Assembly (NCBI GenBank): GCA_020050685.1 | Contig: JAGVKG010000016.1 | Span: 62,001-126,000 of the forward strand | Direction of reading: 5' to 3' | Length of the DNA stretch: 64,000 nucleotides | From: Candidatus Obscuribacterales bacterium | GTDB taxonomy: Bacteria; Cyanobacteriota; Vampirovibrionia; Obscuribacterales; Obscuribacteraceae | Shown: piece after piece, positions 17,274 through 27,106 of the stretch | Layout: each line of letters begins with the position of its first letter | Numbering within the stretch: position 1 is the stretch's first letter | Translations under genes and position numbers: made by a program | The notes under the pieces: generated by a model | The model's input: only the letters and a program-made list of their open reading frames with translations | Databases searched by the model: none | Told to the model about the DNA's origin: nothing

Positions 17274-18569
17274 ATGTTTCAGCAACTTCGTTTGATTATA
17301 GTTATGCTTGTCATTTCGGCGCTTTTTGTTACAGCGCTGCCTGCGGTCGCGCAGCAACAAAAAGCGGACACTGTATTGCGTTTAACTGGGGCCCTTGATG
17401 AAGGTCTGATGAAAAGTCCCAGGGCAGCATCGGCTCGCGCCATTCTGCCAGTTGCTAGATCTGCCTATGCCCAAGCTCTCACTTTTCCCAATCCTGTGTT
17501 TTTATACATCGAGAATTTTAAGGCAGATCAAGTTCGCCAAATCGGTCCTGTAATTCCTATGGAGCCACCATGGAAAGTCTTGTTTAGACTCTTTGCCACC
17601 AAGCAGGATGTTTCCCAAGCAGACAAGCAAGTAATACAAAATCTTTGGCTTTTAAGAGCAGACATTCGCCGCGCTTATGTCGATCTAGTGGTTGCTCAGG
17701 AGCTTGCCTTCATACAGGCGGCTCTTACCAAAATATTTGAGCAATTGGTCGTTATAGGCGAAGAGAGACATAATGCCGGAGACGTGGCACTTCTAGAGGT
17801 AGAAAAGGCTCGTCTTGCCAGGGATCAAGCGGCAATCCAAAGAGATAAGCAAGCGCAAATTGTCGTTTATGCAAAGCAAAAGCTGAGCGTAATTATTGGG
17901 CGGGAGTTAGATTCGGCTCTGGAAGTACCGTCATTGAAGGAGGCAATCAAAGAAAGTACAAAAGATCAGCTTTTGCCGGATTTGAATAAAGAGGTTTCAT
18001 CGTTAAGCTCATTTGTTGATCAGGCAATGGTCAGTAGGCCGCAGATACGGGTTTTAAAACAGGCGCTGGCTGCCAATAGAGCACAACAAAAAAATACCTT
18101 AGCGAGCATTTTCCCTGACGCGCAACTAACATTCGGCCCATTGAAAGCAAAAGATATTGGTCCGGAAGCAACCATTACTCGTGGTTATGTAATCGGAGCG
18201 TCAGTTGAGTTGCCGGTCTTTAATTTTCAACAAGGACCACTGGCTCGTCTAGCTGCATTGTATAAACAACTACAGGCAGATCTTCAGACTCAACGCAATA
18301 TTGCCAAAGACGAAGTGGCCAATGCCTATAGGCGCTTAATTATAAATAGGCAAATAATCAAGACTTATCAGGAAACCGTACTGGCTCGCTCAGACAGGGT
18401 TGTACAGATGACCCTAGATAGTTATCACTATGGACAAACCGACATTACAGCTGCTCTTGTTGCCGCACAACTGAACATCCAGACGCAGACCCAATATATT
18501 CAGGCGATCAGTGATTACCAGCAAGCCATAACAGATTTGGAACAAGTGATAGGAATGCCATTGCAATGA
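17274..18569 (+). CDS. czcC: Outer-membrane efflux protein, TolC/CzcC family
   Basis: Outer-membrane channel of a tripartite metal efflux pump. A signal peptide (MFQQLRLIIVMLVISALF...PAVAQQ) is followed by the two-fold repeat of long helices typical of the family, for example LLRADIRRAYVDLVVAQELAF and ATQ/VANAYRRLIINRQI regions. 431 residues is normal. ATG 17274 sits directly at the signal peptide; GTG 17232 in frame is less likely. It is followed by czcB-like and czcA-like genes with short gaps. The substrate is suggested by czcA. Confidence 0.88.
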   Translation: MFQQLRLIIVMLVISALFVTALPAVAQQQKADTVLRLTGALDEGLMKSPRAASARAILPVARSAYAQALTFPNPVFLYIENFKADQVRQIGPVIPMEPPWKVLFRLFATKQDVSQADKQVIQNLWLLRADIRRAYVDLVVAQELAFIQAALTKIFEQLVVIGEERHNAGDVALLEVEKARLARDQAAIQRDKQAQIVVYAKQKLSVIIGRELDSALEVPSLKEAIKESTKDQLLPDLNKEVSSLSSFVDQAMVSRPQIRVLKQALAANRAQQKNTLASIFPDAQLTFGPLKAKDIGPEATITRGYVIGASVELPVFNFQQGPLARLAALYKQLQADLQTQRNIAKDEVANAYRRLIINRQIIKTYQETVLARSDRVVQMTLDSYHYGQTDITAALVAAQLNIQTQTQYIQAISDYQQAITDLEQVIGMPLQ

Positions 18570-18590
18570 TCTACAGAGCTGAGAGGAAGT

Positions 18591-19985
18591 ATGCACAGGT
18601 TCAATAATACAGTCATATCAAAAAGAGAAACAAAACGGAAATTGCCACCACTTGTTTCCTGGTGGTGTCTTTCTATATTCTTCTTAGTTCTTATTACCGG
18701 TTGTACAGTACATAAGGAGGAACAAAAACCAACATCAGAAACTGGCGAGCAAGAAGCATTACCGACTGAAGTTTTGCTTAAGCCGGAATTGATGGAAAAG
18801 CTTTCAATCCGTACCGCCAGTGTTTCTATTATTCCGCCTGTCGAAGTCTTAACCGTACCGGGAACAATTGAGCCAAACCCGCAACGAGTGCAGCAAATAA
18901 CACCGTTGGTGGCAGGTCGTGCCGAAAAAATAGCGGTAGCTGTTGGAGATTATGTACAAGCTGGTTCCTGGATTGTTTCTGCTTCTAGTTCACAGGTCGC
19001 TGAATTACACGGAAAGCTCCACGAAGCTGAAACTAGATTTAAATTGGCGAAGGACAACTACCGGCGGGTGCAACAAGGAGCCAGTCGAGTAGCAGTACTC
19101 AAAGCAGAAGCTACCTTAAAGGAAGCTGAAGCAAGTCTCAAACGCTTAGAATTGCTGGAATCCAAGGGAATAGCAGCACAAAAGGATGTTATTGCCGCTC
19201 AGGCTGAATATGAGCGAGCAAAAGCCGAATATGCTTACCAAAGCAATATTTCTCTCAATCGTGAGATAGCACAAGCCAAGTCTGAATTGCAGACGGCTGA
19301 AGTTGAAGTTGAACATGTAAGAAATGCGTTACGAGCTTTGGGTGCAAGACTGGAAACAAAAAATGGTCATGCCGATGCGCACGACATCTCACTTGTTGAT
19401 TTTTATACGCCTATGTCCGGACAGGTAATCGAACGAAGCATTAATCCCGGTGCAGGATTTGAAGCAGGTAAACCATTACTTACGATTGCTGACATATCGA
19501 AACTGTGGGTAATTGCCAATGTTCCTGAGCTTCAAATTCCGCGCATTAAGGAAGACATGATTGCTAGAGTTCGCTCAGCGGCTCTGGGATCTCAATCTTT
19601 TCATGGACGAGTTACTTATATAGATCCGCGACTGAGCGAAGACACAAGAACCGCCCGTGTCCGGGTGGAAGTTGACAATCCAAAAAGGCTTTTAAAAGTA
19701 GGGATGTTTGTTGATGTTCTTTTTGACTTGCAGCCGGAGATAACTTCAGGGCGGGTGTATATCCCTGACTCTGCTCTTCAACGCAGCGGCGAGAGCACAT
19801 TTGTCTTTGTTGCGAACCGAGTTCAGCCAGGAAAATTTCTTGTGCGCAATGTGCAAGCTGGTCAGGATATTTCAGGCACAGTTGAAGTAACCAGCGGACT
19901 GAGACCAAATGAGCAGGTAGTTATTGAAGGAGGTCTTAAGCTCAAAGCTTTGCTCCTGAAGAGTCAATTTGCAGAGCAGGATTAA
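18591..19985 (+). CDS. czcB: RND efflux periplasmic adaptor lipoprotein, CzcB family
   Basis: Membrane fusion protein linking the RND pump to the outer-membrane channel. A lipobox (LVLITGC) marks the mature N-terminal Cys. A barrel-sandwich/lipoyl half with GRAEKIAVAVGDYVQAGSW, a long coiled-coil hairpin (about 145-245), then the second lipoyl half with YTPMSGQVIERSINPGAGF and a beta-barrel domain follow. The C-terminal His-rich metal-binding tail of some CzcB proteins is absent. Start at ATG 18591 with GAGAGGAAG upstream. Confidence 0.9.
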   Translation: MHRFNNTVISKRETKRKLPPLVSWWCLSIFFLVLITGCTVHKEEQKPTSETGEQEALPTEVLLKPELMEKLSIRTASVSIIPPVEVLTVPGTIEPNPQRVQQITPLVAGRAEKIAVAVGDYVQAGSWIVSASSSQVAELHGKLHEAETRFKLAKDNYRRVQQGASRVAVLKAEATLKEAEASLKRLELLESKGIAAQKDVIAAQAEYERAKAEYAYQSNISLNREIAQAKSELQTAEVEVEHVRNALRALGARLETKNGHADAHDISLVDFYTPMSGQVIERSINPGAGFEAGKPLLTIADISKLWVIANVPELQIPRIKEDMIARVRSAALGSQSFHGRVTYIDPRLSEDTRTARVRVEVDNPKRLLKVGMFVDVLFDLQPEITSGRVYIPDSALQRSGESTFVFVANRVQPGKFLVRNVQAGQDISGTVEVTSGLRPNEQVVIEGGLKLKALLLKSQFAEQD

Positions 19986-19994
19986 GGATTAACA

Positions 19995-22900
19995 ATGATA
20001 AGTGCAATCATACGATTTTCCATTCAGCAGCGTCTTCTTATTATCTTTGCTACCATCCTGCTTATTGCCGGTGGTATTTTCAGCCTCTTGAAGCTGCCGG
20101 TTGATGCTGTTCCGGATATAACCAATGTTCAAGTACAAATACTGACGCCGGCACCAGCACTAGCACCACTTGAAGTTGAGCGACAAATCACCTTTCCGGT
20201 GGAAGTGTCCATGAGTGGACTCCCTGGTGTCACTGAAGTGCGCTCAATTTCTAAGTTTGGTATCTCTGCTATAACCGTTGTTTTTGATGACTCAACGGAC
20301 ATTTATTTTGCTCGCCAACTTGTGTTGGCGAAATTATCCCAGGTAAAAGAACAAATACCTCAGTCGCTTGGATCGCCTCAGATGGGACCTATTTCCACCG
20401 GGCTGGGAGAAATCTATCAATACGAATTGCAAGCAATGCCTGGCAGTGGCTACGATGCACTGTCCTTACGCACCGTTCAGGACTGGTTGGTGCGCCGACA
20501 ACTCCTAGGCACACCAGGAGTTGCAGAGGTTAACAGTTACGGCGGATTTAAAAAACAATATCAAGTACGTGTTGATCCTGTTAAGCTCCAATCTTTGGGA
20601 TTGACTTTGCGCGATGTGATGCAAGCTGTTGCCAGCAACAATGCCAATGTTGGTGGAGGATACATTCAACATGTAGGCGAACAATATGTCTTACGTGGTA
20701 TTGGATTGGCCACCTCAACTGACGAAATAGGAAGCATTGTTGTTAAAACAGGAAAAGAAGGCGTACCGGTATTCGTGCGCGATCTGGGTGAAGTTGTCGT
20801 AGGATCGGAGGTACGACAAGGAGCGGTACTGGCTGATGGCAAAGGTGAAATTGTTGCCGGTATTGCCATGATGCTTAAGGGTGAAAATTCTCGCACGGTA
20901 GTGGAGCGCGTAAAAAAAAGAATTGAGCAAATTAAAAGATCTCTGCCTCAAGGTGTCCAACTTCTACCTTTCTATGATCGCTCCGACCTGGTTAATCGCA
21001 CCATACGTACTGTTGAAACAAACCTCACCGAAGGAGCCATATTAGTCATATTGGTATTGCTGTTGCTTCTCGGCAATTGGCGCGGTGCTATTCTTGTGGC
21101 TAGCGTAATTCCTCTTTCCATGCTCTTTGCGGCCATTTGTATGGTGGCATTCAAGGTTTCAGGGAATCTAATGAGCCTTGGTGCTATTGACTTCGGACTT
21201 ATTGTCGATGGCGCGGTAGTTATGGTCGAAAATGCTGTACGCAGACTAGCTGAGGCCACTCAGAAGGATTTGTCCAAAACAAACAAACAGATCATTTCTG
21301 ATGCTTGTCTTGAAGTTGGTCGCCCTGTGGTTTTTGCTGTTGCCATCATTGCCATAGTTTATCTGCCGATTTTAAGCTTAACCGGTATAGAAGGCAAACT
21401 GTTTCGTCCAATGTCATTGACGGTTGTTTTTGCCCTTATCGGTTCACTTATTCTCTCTCTTACTTATATCCCTGCGGTCATGACTTTGCTGTTTAGAGGT
21501 AAGGTTTCCGAAAAGGAAACTTTTATTCTCCATCATGCCAAAAGCTGGTATAGCAAGATGCTTGAAATCAGCATGAGACATCCCATAAGAAAGGTGACCG
21601 GCGCTGGTGTTCTCGTCATATTATGCGCAGTGATATTCCCATTTTTAGGAGCGGAATTTATTCCGCGTTTAGATGAGGGAGCGCTGGCTGTACAAATTCA
21701 GCAAATTCCGAGTGTTTCTCTTGAAGAATCAATCAAGACGATCACTGAGGCAGAGAGAATTCTCTTGCGCTTTCCGGAAATTACCAAGGTTGTATCTAAA
21801 ACCGGTCGAGCAGAAATTGCCACCGATCCTATGGGTGTAGAAACAGTTGACATGTATGTGGCCCTGAAGCCACCGAATGAATGGCGCACGGCTCATTCTC
21901 GGGAAGAGTTAATTGAAAAAATGGAAGAGGCGCTGAGTCAAGAAATTCCTCAAGCCGTTTTTAGTTTCAGCCAGCCTATTGAGCTGAGAACTGCCGAACT
22001 AATTGCCGGCGTTCGTTCCGATATTGCCATAAAAATCTTTGGGGATGATTTGAGCAAACTCAAAGAGACGGCCGAACATATAAGCCGGGTCGTAGGTAAC
22101 ATACGTGGGGCATCTGATGTAAAAATTGAGCAGGTTGCCGGACTGCCGCAACTGATCATTAAGCCCAATCGTCAAGCTATTGCCCGCTATGGTATCAATG
22201 TTGAGGACGTTAACGAATTGGTTGAATCAATTGTGGCTGGAAAATCTGCCGGCATAGTCTATGAAGGTGACAAGAGATTTGATTTGGTGATTCGACTGGT
22301 TGAACCAGCCAGTCGCAATGTTGAGACTGTTCGTAGCCTGGTCGTTCCTGCACCCAGCGGTGCGCGCATTCCTCTTTATCAATTGGCGGAGATCAAAGTG
22401 GAGGAAGGTCCGGCTCAAATTTCGCGTGAAGATAGACAAAGACGCATTGTGGTTGAACTAAACGTTCGCGGGCGCGACATTGGTTCTTTTGTGCAGGAAG
22501 CACAAAAGAAGATACAGCAAGAAATCAAGCTACCGGAAGGTTACTATATTACCTGGGGCGGGCAATTCGAGAATCTACAACGCGCAACAACTACGCTAGG
22601 CATCGTTGTACCAATTGCCTTGTTCTTGATCTTCATTCTTTTATTCAGTACCTTTGGTTCGGTGAGTCAAGCTATTCTCATCTATACCGGAATTCCATTT
22701 GCCATCGTCGGTGGTATCATTGCTTTACTGCTTCGCCAGATGCCATTTTCAATTTCTGCCGGTGTTGGGTTCATTGCGTTATCCGGCGTGGCGGTTTTAA
22801 ACGGAGTAGTGATGGTCAGCTACATCAATAGTTTGAAGGATCAAGGACTGGCCATTGCCGACGCTGTGCGCGAGGGGGCGCAAACAAGGTTGCGCCCAGT

Positions 22901-23135
22901 GCTAATGACCGCATTGGTGGCTAGCCTGGGCTTTGTACCTATGGCTATCTCAACATCAGCCGGTGCTGAGGTGCAACGCCCACTGGCCACCGTGGTTATC
23001 GGTGGACTAATTACTTCCACCATCCTAACCCTGTTTATATTGCCTACACTTTACATTTGGTTCACTAGAAGTAACGAGCCGCAAACACAATTGAAAAATT
23101 CAACACACCTAGAAGGAGAGTCTCATGGTCCATGA
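19995..23135 (+). CDS. czcA: Heavy-metal RND efflux transporter, CzcA (HME1) type
   Basis: Proton-driven inner-membrane pump of 1046 residues, the usual length. Twelve helices and two large periplasmic loops are evident. Transmembrane helix 4 carries D399-F-G-LIV-D405-G-A-V-VMV-E412-N, the exact DFGX3DGAVX3EN signature of HME1 pumps, which export Co, Zn and Cd, rather than the CusA form. The start lies 9 bases after czcB. Its 3' end overlaps the next ATPase gene by 11 bases. Export probably draws divalent cations from the periplasm or cytoplasm. Confidence 0.95.
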   Translation: MISAIIRFSIQQRLLIIFATILLIAGGIFSLLKLPVDAVPDITNVQVQILTPAPALAPLEVERQITFPVEVSMSGLPGVTEVRSISKFGISAITVVFDDSTDIYFARQLVLAKLSQVKEQIPQSLGSPQMGPISTGLGEIYQYELQAMPGSGYDALSLRTVQDWLVRRQLLGTPGVAEVNSYGGFKKQYQVRVDPVKLQSLGLTLRDVMQAVASNNANVGGGYIQHVGEQYVLRGIGLATSTDEIGSIVVKTGKEGVPVFVRDLGEVVVGSEVRQGAVLADGKGEIVAGIAMMLKGENSRTVVERVKKRIEQIKRSLPQGVQLLPFYDRSDLVNRTIRTVETNLTEGAILVILVLLLLLGNWRGAILVASVIPLSMLFAAICMVAFKVSGNLMSLGAIDFGLIVDGAVVMVENAVRRLAEATQKDLSKTNKQIISDACLEVGRPVVFAVAIIAIVYLPILSLTGIEGKLFRPMSLTVVFALIGSLILSLTYIPAVMTLLFRGKVSEKETFILHHAKSWYSKMLEISMRHPIRKVTGAGVLVILCAVIFPFLGAEFIPRLDEGALAVQIQQIPSVSLEESIKTITEAERILLRFPEITKVVSKTGRAEIATDPMGVETVDMYVALKPPNEWRTAHSREELIEKMEEALSQEIPQAVFSFSQPIELRTAELIAGVRSDIAIKIFGDDLSKLKETAEHISRVVGNIRGASDVKIEQVAGLPQLIIKPNRQAIARYGINVEDVNELVESIVAGKSAGIVYEGDKRFDLVIRLVEPASRNVETVRSLVVPAPSGARIPLYQLAEIKVEEGPAQISREDRQRRIVVELNVRGRDIGSFVQEAQKKIQQEIKLPEGYYITWGGQFENLQRATTTLGIVVPIALFLIFILLFSTFGSVSQAILIYTGIPFAIVGGIIALLLRQMPFSISAGVGFIALSGVAVLNGVVMVSYINSLKDQGLAIADAVREGAQTRLRPVLMTALVASLGFVPMAISTSAGAEVQRPLATVVIGGLITSTILTLFILPTLYIWFTRSNEPQTQLKNSTHLEGESHGP

Positions 23136-25008
23136 AACAGCGGTCTTTGAAGGACCGTGGTTCAAACACCCTATTTTACGCAATACGTTGCTGGCTACTG
23201 TTGTGGCAAGCATGGCATATCTTCTAGGGCACATGAGACTGATTACCCATACAACAGAAATGACACTGTTTTTGGTAGCAGTGGTGGTGGGTGGCTACCA
23301 CTGGTCTAAGGAAGCCATCGAGGAGTTAATATCAGAGCGAGAAATTGGTATTGAATTTCTCATGATGGCGGCCACCATAGGCTGTCTCATCCTGGGACTG
23401 TGGGATGAGGCCGCATTCTTAGTTGTTTTATATGGCGCGGCAGAAGGTCTTGAAGAATATACTTTTGCAAAAACCAGAGCCTCGATTCGTGCTCTTCTTG
23501 ATCTTGCGCCTAAAGAGGCTCGGTTATTGAAAAACGGTGTTGAAGCAATGGTTCGGGCAGAAGAAGTAAGGGTGAACGATATTTTTTTGGTTAAACCAGG
23601 AGAATCAATTGCTACTGATGGCATCATTGTTGAGGGTCATTCCAGCATCAATCAAGCACCGGTTACCGGCGAATCTTATCCTGTGGAAAAGAAAGAGGGA
23701 ATGCAAGTCTTTGCTGCAACTATAAATAACGATGGGTTTCTTACAATCAAAGCCACAGCCGATTTTGAAAATAATACATTGTCCAAAATGGTGCACATGG
23801 TCGAGGAGGCAAGAGAGCAAAAAGGCAAGGCCCAGCTTTTCATTGAAAAGTTCGGAAAACAATACTCTCCAGCGGTGCTTATCGCATCACTGCTGCTGGT
23901 GGCCATACCGGCAGTGCTTGGGCTGCCACTGAAAGATTGGGCTGTTCGCGCAGTGGTATTACTTGTGGCGGCAGCCCCTTGTGCTTTGGTTATGTCTACC
24001 CCCGTTGCAATTGCTGCTGGTATTGGTGCTGCTGGACGTCATGGCGTGCTTATCAAAGGCGGCATGCATTTGGAAAATCTTGGCAAAATCAAAGTGGTCG
24101 CCTTTGATAAAACGGGAACACTGACTGAGGGCAAGCCTACCGTCTCGAAAATATTTGCCACCAATGGCGGCAACCAAGAGCATGTTTTGCAGCCTGCCTA
24201 TAGTTTGGAAAAGTTATCCAATCATCCATTAGCAGAAGCTATAGCAAATAAAGCCGCTGAATTTGGGGTAAAACCCTTACCTGTATCTAAGTTCCGCTCT
24301 CTTACAGCGGCAGGTGTTCAAGGGTTTATTAATGGCAAAATGTTTACGGTTGCTAAACCAAAATATTTTTCCTCTGTGCCTAAAGAAATACAAACGAAAG
24401 TAACTGAATTTCAAGATCTTGCTCAAACTGTTGTCCTTGTTGCTGAAAACGAAAACATTGTCGGCATCATTGCCTTACAAGATAAACCCAGGGCTGAGGC
24501 GAAAAAGACGATTGCGGAAATCCACAATCTTGGAGTCGGAGTTTCCATGCTGACTGGTGACAATAAGCATGCTGCTGAAGCTATTGCAAAGGAACTGAGC
24601 ATTGATGACGTTCGCGCCGAACTAAAGCCGGAAGAGAAAATTGAGGCCGTTAAAGCCTTGGAGAAAAGTTATGGCTCAACAGCAATGGTTGGAGATGGGG
24701 TCAATGACGCTCCTGCTTTGGCAACAGCCACGGTCGGCATAGCAATGGGTGCCGCCGGCACCGATGCTGCGATTGAGGCAGCCGACACGGCCCTCATGGG
24801 TGATGATCTAAGCAAGGTCGTCTATGCACTTGAATTGGGCAAGAAAGCTCGCTCGATAAGCAAGCAGAACATTGTTTTTTCTCTTTCCGTGCTCGCTGTT
24901 CTTATTCCCCTGGCGTTGTTCGGTGTAGTAAATGTTGCCATGGCAGTTCTTATTCATGAGACGTCTGAAATATTGGCCGTCTTAAACGGACTAAGAGTTG
25001 CCCGCTAA
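23125..25008 (+). CDS. P1B-type metal ATPase with APC transport motif
   Basis: Heavy-metal ATPase of 627 residues without any N-terminal metal-binding domain. The ribosome site GAAGGAGAG lies inside the end of czcA. The transport motif is A284-P285-C286 where Cu and Zn pumps have CPC. The phosphorylation site is D328KTGT, and the hinge is GDGVNDAP. The last helix has HETSEILAVLNGLR, resembling the HEG(S/G)T region of the P1B-4 (Co, Fe, Zn) branch. Together with HME1-type czcA this points to Co, Zn or Cd export. The exact metal cannot be read from the sequence. Confidence 0.9.
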   Translation: MVHETAVFEGPWFKHPILRNTLLATVVASMAYLLGHMRLITHTTEMTLFLVAVVVGGYHWSKEAIEELISEREIGIEFLMMAATIGCLILGLWDEAAFLVVLYGAAEGLEEYTFAKTRASIRALLDLAPKEARLLKNGVEAMVRAEEVRVNDIFLVKPGESIATDGIIVEGHSSINQAPVTGESYPVEKKEGMQVFAATINNDGFLTIKATADFENNTLSKMVHMVEEAREQKGKAQLFIEKFGKQYSPAVLIASLLLVAIPAVLGLPLKDWAVRAVVLLVAAAPCALVMSTPVAIAAGIGAAGRHGVLIKGGMHLENLGKIKVVAFDKTGTLTEGKPTVSKIFATNGGNQEHVLQPAYSLEKLSNHPLAEAIANKAAEFGVKPLPVSKFRSLTAAGVQGFINGKMFTVAKPKYFSSVPKEIQTKVTEFQDLAQTVVLVAENENIVGIIALQDKPRAEAKKTIAEIHNLGVGVSMLTGDNKHAAEAIAKELSIDDVRAELKPEEKIEAVKALEKSYGSTAMVGDGVNDAPALATATVGIAMGAAGTDAAIEAADTALMGDDLSKVVYALELGKKARSISKQNIVFSLSVLAVLIPLALFGVVNVAMAVLIHETSEILAVLNGLRVAR

Positions 25009-25066
25009 TTTCATCTAGCAAAGTGAAAGACTGTTTGTAATTCGGTGATAACTGTTTTCACGGTTT

Positions 25067-26140
25067 CTAATGATGATGCCGATGGTGTGTGTCCGGATAA
25101 TGGGGATGCCAGTGTGTAATGGCTCCGTGCTTATGCAAATGGCTATGAGGTTCCTCCAACAGTACATCTGGGTCATGTTCGTGTTGGTGGTGTTCATCAT
25201 GCCAGTGCAAATGTTCATGTTCCTCTTCCAGATGACTATGTACGTGACTGTGTACTTCAGTTAAGTGGAGCCACACTCCAAATGCCATAAATCCAGTTGC
25301 GATGATCAAATTGACTGTGAGAGGTTCACGTAACAATATCACTGAAAGGACAACACCTGCAAACGGGGCTGTTGCAAAGTATGCACCGGTTCTGGCTGTG
25401 CCCAGGTAGCGCAGTGCCTTTATAAACAAAACTAGGCTGAATCCATAACCTAAAAACCCAATCAGCATTGTTGTAGCAATAATTGGAATCTCTGGTAGGT
25501 GGCTGCCGAATGCTAAGGCTATTCCACAGTTGATGATACCAGCCGTTAGTCCCTTTATTGCAGCGATACGTGTTGGATCAGCATGAGAGATGTTTCGCGT
25601 CAGGTTGTTGTCTATAGCCCAGCATAAACAAGCACCGACAATTAAGAACGGACCAATTGATACCGAGACCGAGACAGCATTTTCCGGCTGCCAGACGAGC
25701 AGGATACTGCCTAAGATAATTGAAACCATGCCAAGGACGATGCGACGATCAAAGTTCTCTTTGAATGCGAACCAGGCAAGCAGTGCTGTAAAAATAGATT
25801 CGATATTGAGGAGGAGTGAGGCTGTTGCCCCCGATACACTCATTAAGCCAAGCATTAGCAAAAGAGGTCCCGCGATGCCGCCGCATGCTACAGCGCCGGC
25901 CAGCCATAGCCAATCTGGTGATCTCAATCTTGACTCTGGGCGTGCTAACCGCAATCTTGCAAAATCTAAGTTCAAAAAGAACAAACCAACTCCAGAACCA
26001 AGGTATAAGAGACCAGCAAGCAATTGGGCATGCATTTGGCCGATTAGCACTTTAGCAGCTGGCGTGCTCAGCCCAAATAAAAATGCGGCTCCAAGAGCAA
26101 TCCATGCAGGGGACAAAGTTTTACTTTTGCTTGTTTTCAT
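25067..26140 (-). CDS. EamA/DMT-family transporter with histidine-rich C-terminal tail
   Basis: About ten predicted helices in two EamA repeats (first LGAAFLFGLSTPAAKVLIG; second VGACLCWAIDNNLTRNIS). The last 66 residues form a cytoplasmic or periplasmic tail with 25 His, in short HxH and HxHxxH repeats (EVHSHVHSHLEEEHEHLH and so on). This is probably metal-binding. It is the last gene of an ars operon, 70 bases after arsC. By context it may export a metal or arsenic species, but EamA proteins mostly carry metabolites, so the substrate is open. It ends convergently with the ATPase gene. Confidence 0.85.
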   Translation of the reverse strand: MKTSKSKTLSPAWIALGAAFLFGLSTPAAKVLIGQMHAQLLAGLLYLGSGVGLFFLNLDFARLRLARPESRLRSPDWLWLAGAVACGGIAGPLLLMLGLMSVSGATASLLLNIESIFTALLAWFAFKENFDRRIVLGMVSIILGSILLVWQPENAVSVSVSIGPFLIVGACLCWAIDNNLTRNISHADPTRIAAIKGLTAGIINCGIALAFGSHLPEIPIIATTMLIGFLGYGFSLVLFIKALRYLGTARTGAYFATAPFAGVVLSVILLREPLTVNLIIATGFMAFGVWLHLTEVHSHVHSHLEEEHEHLHWHDEHHQHEHDPDVLLEEPHSHLHKHGAITHWHPHYPDTHHRHHH

Positions 26141-26210
26141 TCTAATATTCGTGTAGCCTTGCGACGGGAGTTTTACGGAATATTTGCACCTTCCCGAATT
26201 AAGCTTGTGC

Positions 26211-26633
26211 TCAAGATCTTCGAATTGCTCGCCTAATTCCTTGTGTGGACACTTTTGATTTTGCCAGTTCTTGCACTTTGTCTCTTATCTCATCGCGCAC
26301 ACGACGAAAAACTTCTATAGACTGGCCGTTTGGATCTTCGATATTCCAATTTGCCTGGGTGCCAATAAATGTGGATGGGCAAAAATCGGCAGTCTTAACA
26401 GAACACATTGAGATTACTGCGTCATATTCGGGCAGGCGGTCGTAGTCGATTGCCTTGGAATACTGCTTGGTTATGTCTATTCCGGCTTCCGTCATAACAG
26501 TGACAGCATCTGCATTTACGCCGCTACCTGATTTGACTCCAGCGCTATAAGCATCTAGTCCAAGTTGGCGCGCAAATCCTTCGGCTATCTGACTGCGACA
26601 GCTATTTTCTACACAGATGAAGAGCACTTTCAT
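26211..26633 (-). CDS. arsC: Arsenate reductase, thioredoxin-coupled LMW-phosphatase type
   Basis: Reduces arsenate to arsenite. The N-terminal P-loop CVENSCRSQ is the CX5R active site, and two further Cys (in MCSVKTADFC) are placed for the disulfide relay used by this type. WNIEDPNG contains the DP motif. 140 residues is normal. It overlaps arsI by 4 bases, so the two are co-translated. Confidence 0.93.
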   Translation of the reverse strand: MKVLFICVENSCRSQIAEGFARQLGLDAYSAGVKSGSGVNADAVTVMTEAGIDITKQYSKAIDYDRLPEYDAVISMCSVKTADFCPSTFIGTQANWNIEDPNGQSIEVFRRVRDEIRDKVQELAKSKVSTQGIRRAIRRS

Positions 26634-27106
26634 TTACTGCATTCCTTTTTGCCTATGGTGACAGGCACCACTTCCACCGCCGACGCACAACACGCGGAGT
26701 TGTTTTGCAACGATATGACCGCATCTTCTCCGTAGGTCGTAGCAGTGCCAGTTGTGTAAAATGATTCCCAGGCAATGCCTTGCGGATCGTGTACCCATGC
26801 CTTGTCAGCTTTGGCATAACAGCAAGTAGTCTGCTCTTGCTCAAGAACCGGCTGCTGAGCTTGCTTCAAACGCAAAGAAATTTCTTTCAAGTCCTCGCCA
26901 TCGTCAACTTGAATGCCTAAATGATCTAGCCCTGGTTCTCTTCCGCGTGTAGAGATGGCAAAGTTTATACGCGGATCGTCCAGCATCCATTTTGCATAAT
27001 CGTCTTTCTTGACGGTCGGTGCAGTATTGAAGAAAGTTGAATAGAATTGGATGGACTGAGCCAAGTCTGCAACCGCAACATGCACGTGAAATCTTTTCAT
27101 CAACAT
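26630..27106 (-). CDS. arsI: ArsI-like C-As lyase, VOC-fold dioxygenase
   Basis: 158 residues with one vicinal-oxygen-chelate domain: RFHVHVAVADLAQSIQFYS, GLDHLGIQVDD and AWVHDPQGIAWESFY, giving the His/His/Glu metal ligands. The adjacent Cys pair in EQTTCCYAK is the organoarsenical-binding pair of ArsI and of cadmium-inducible CadI. A second pair (ACCAS) is near the C-terminus. It lies between arsR and arsC, overlapping both. ArsI cleaves the C-As bond of methyl- or aryl-arsenite. Starts at 27106 or 27100 are both possible. Confidence 0.9.
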   Translation of the reverse strand: MLMKRFHVHVAVADLAQSIQFYSTFFNTAPTVKKDDYAKWMLDDPRINFAISTRGREPGLDHLGIQVDDGEDLKEISLRLKQAQQPVLEQEQTTCCYAKADKAWVHDPQGIAWESFYTTGTATTYGEDAVISLQNNSACCASAVEVVPVTIGKKECSK

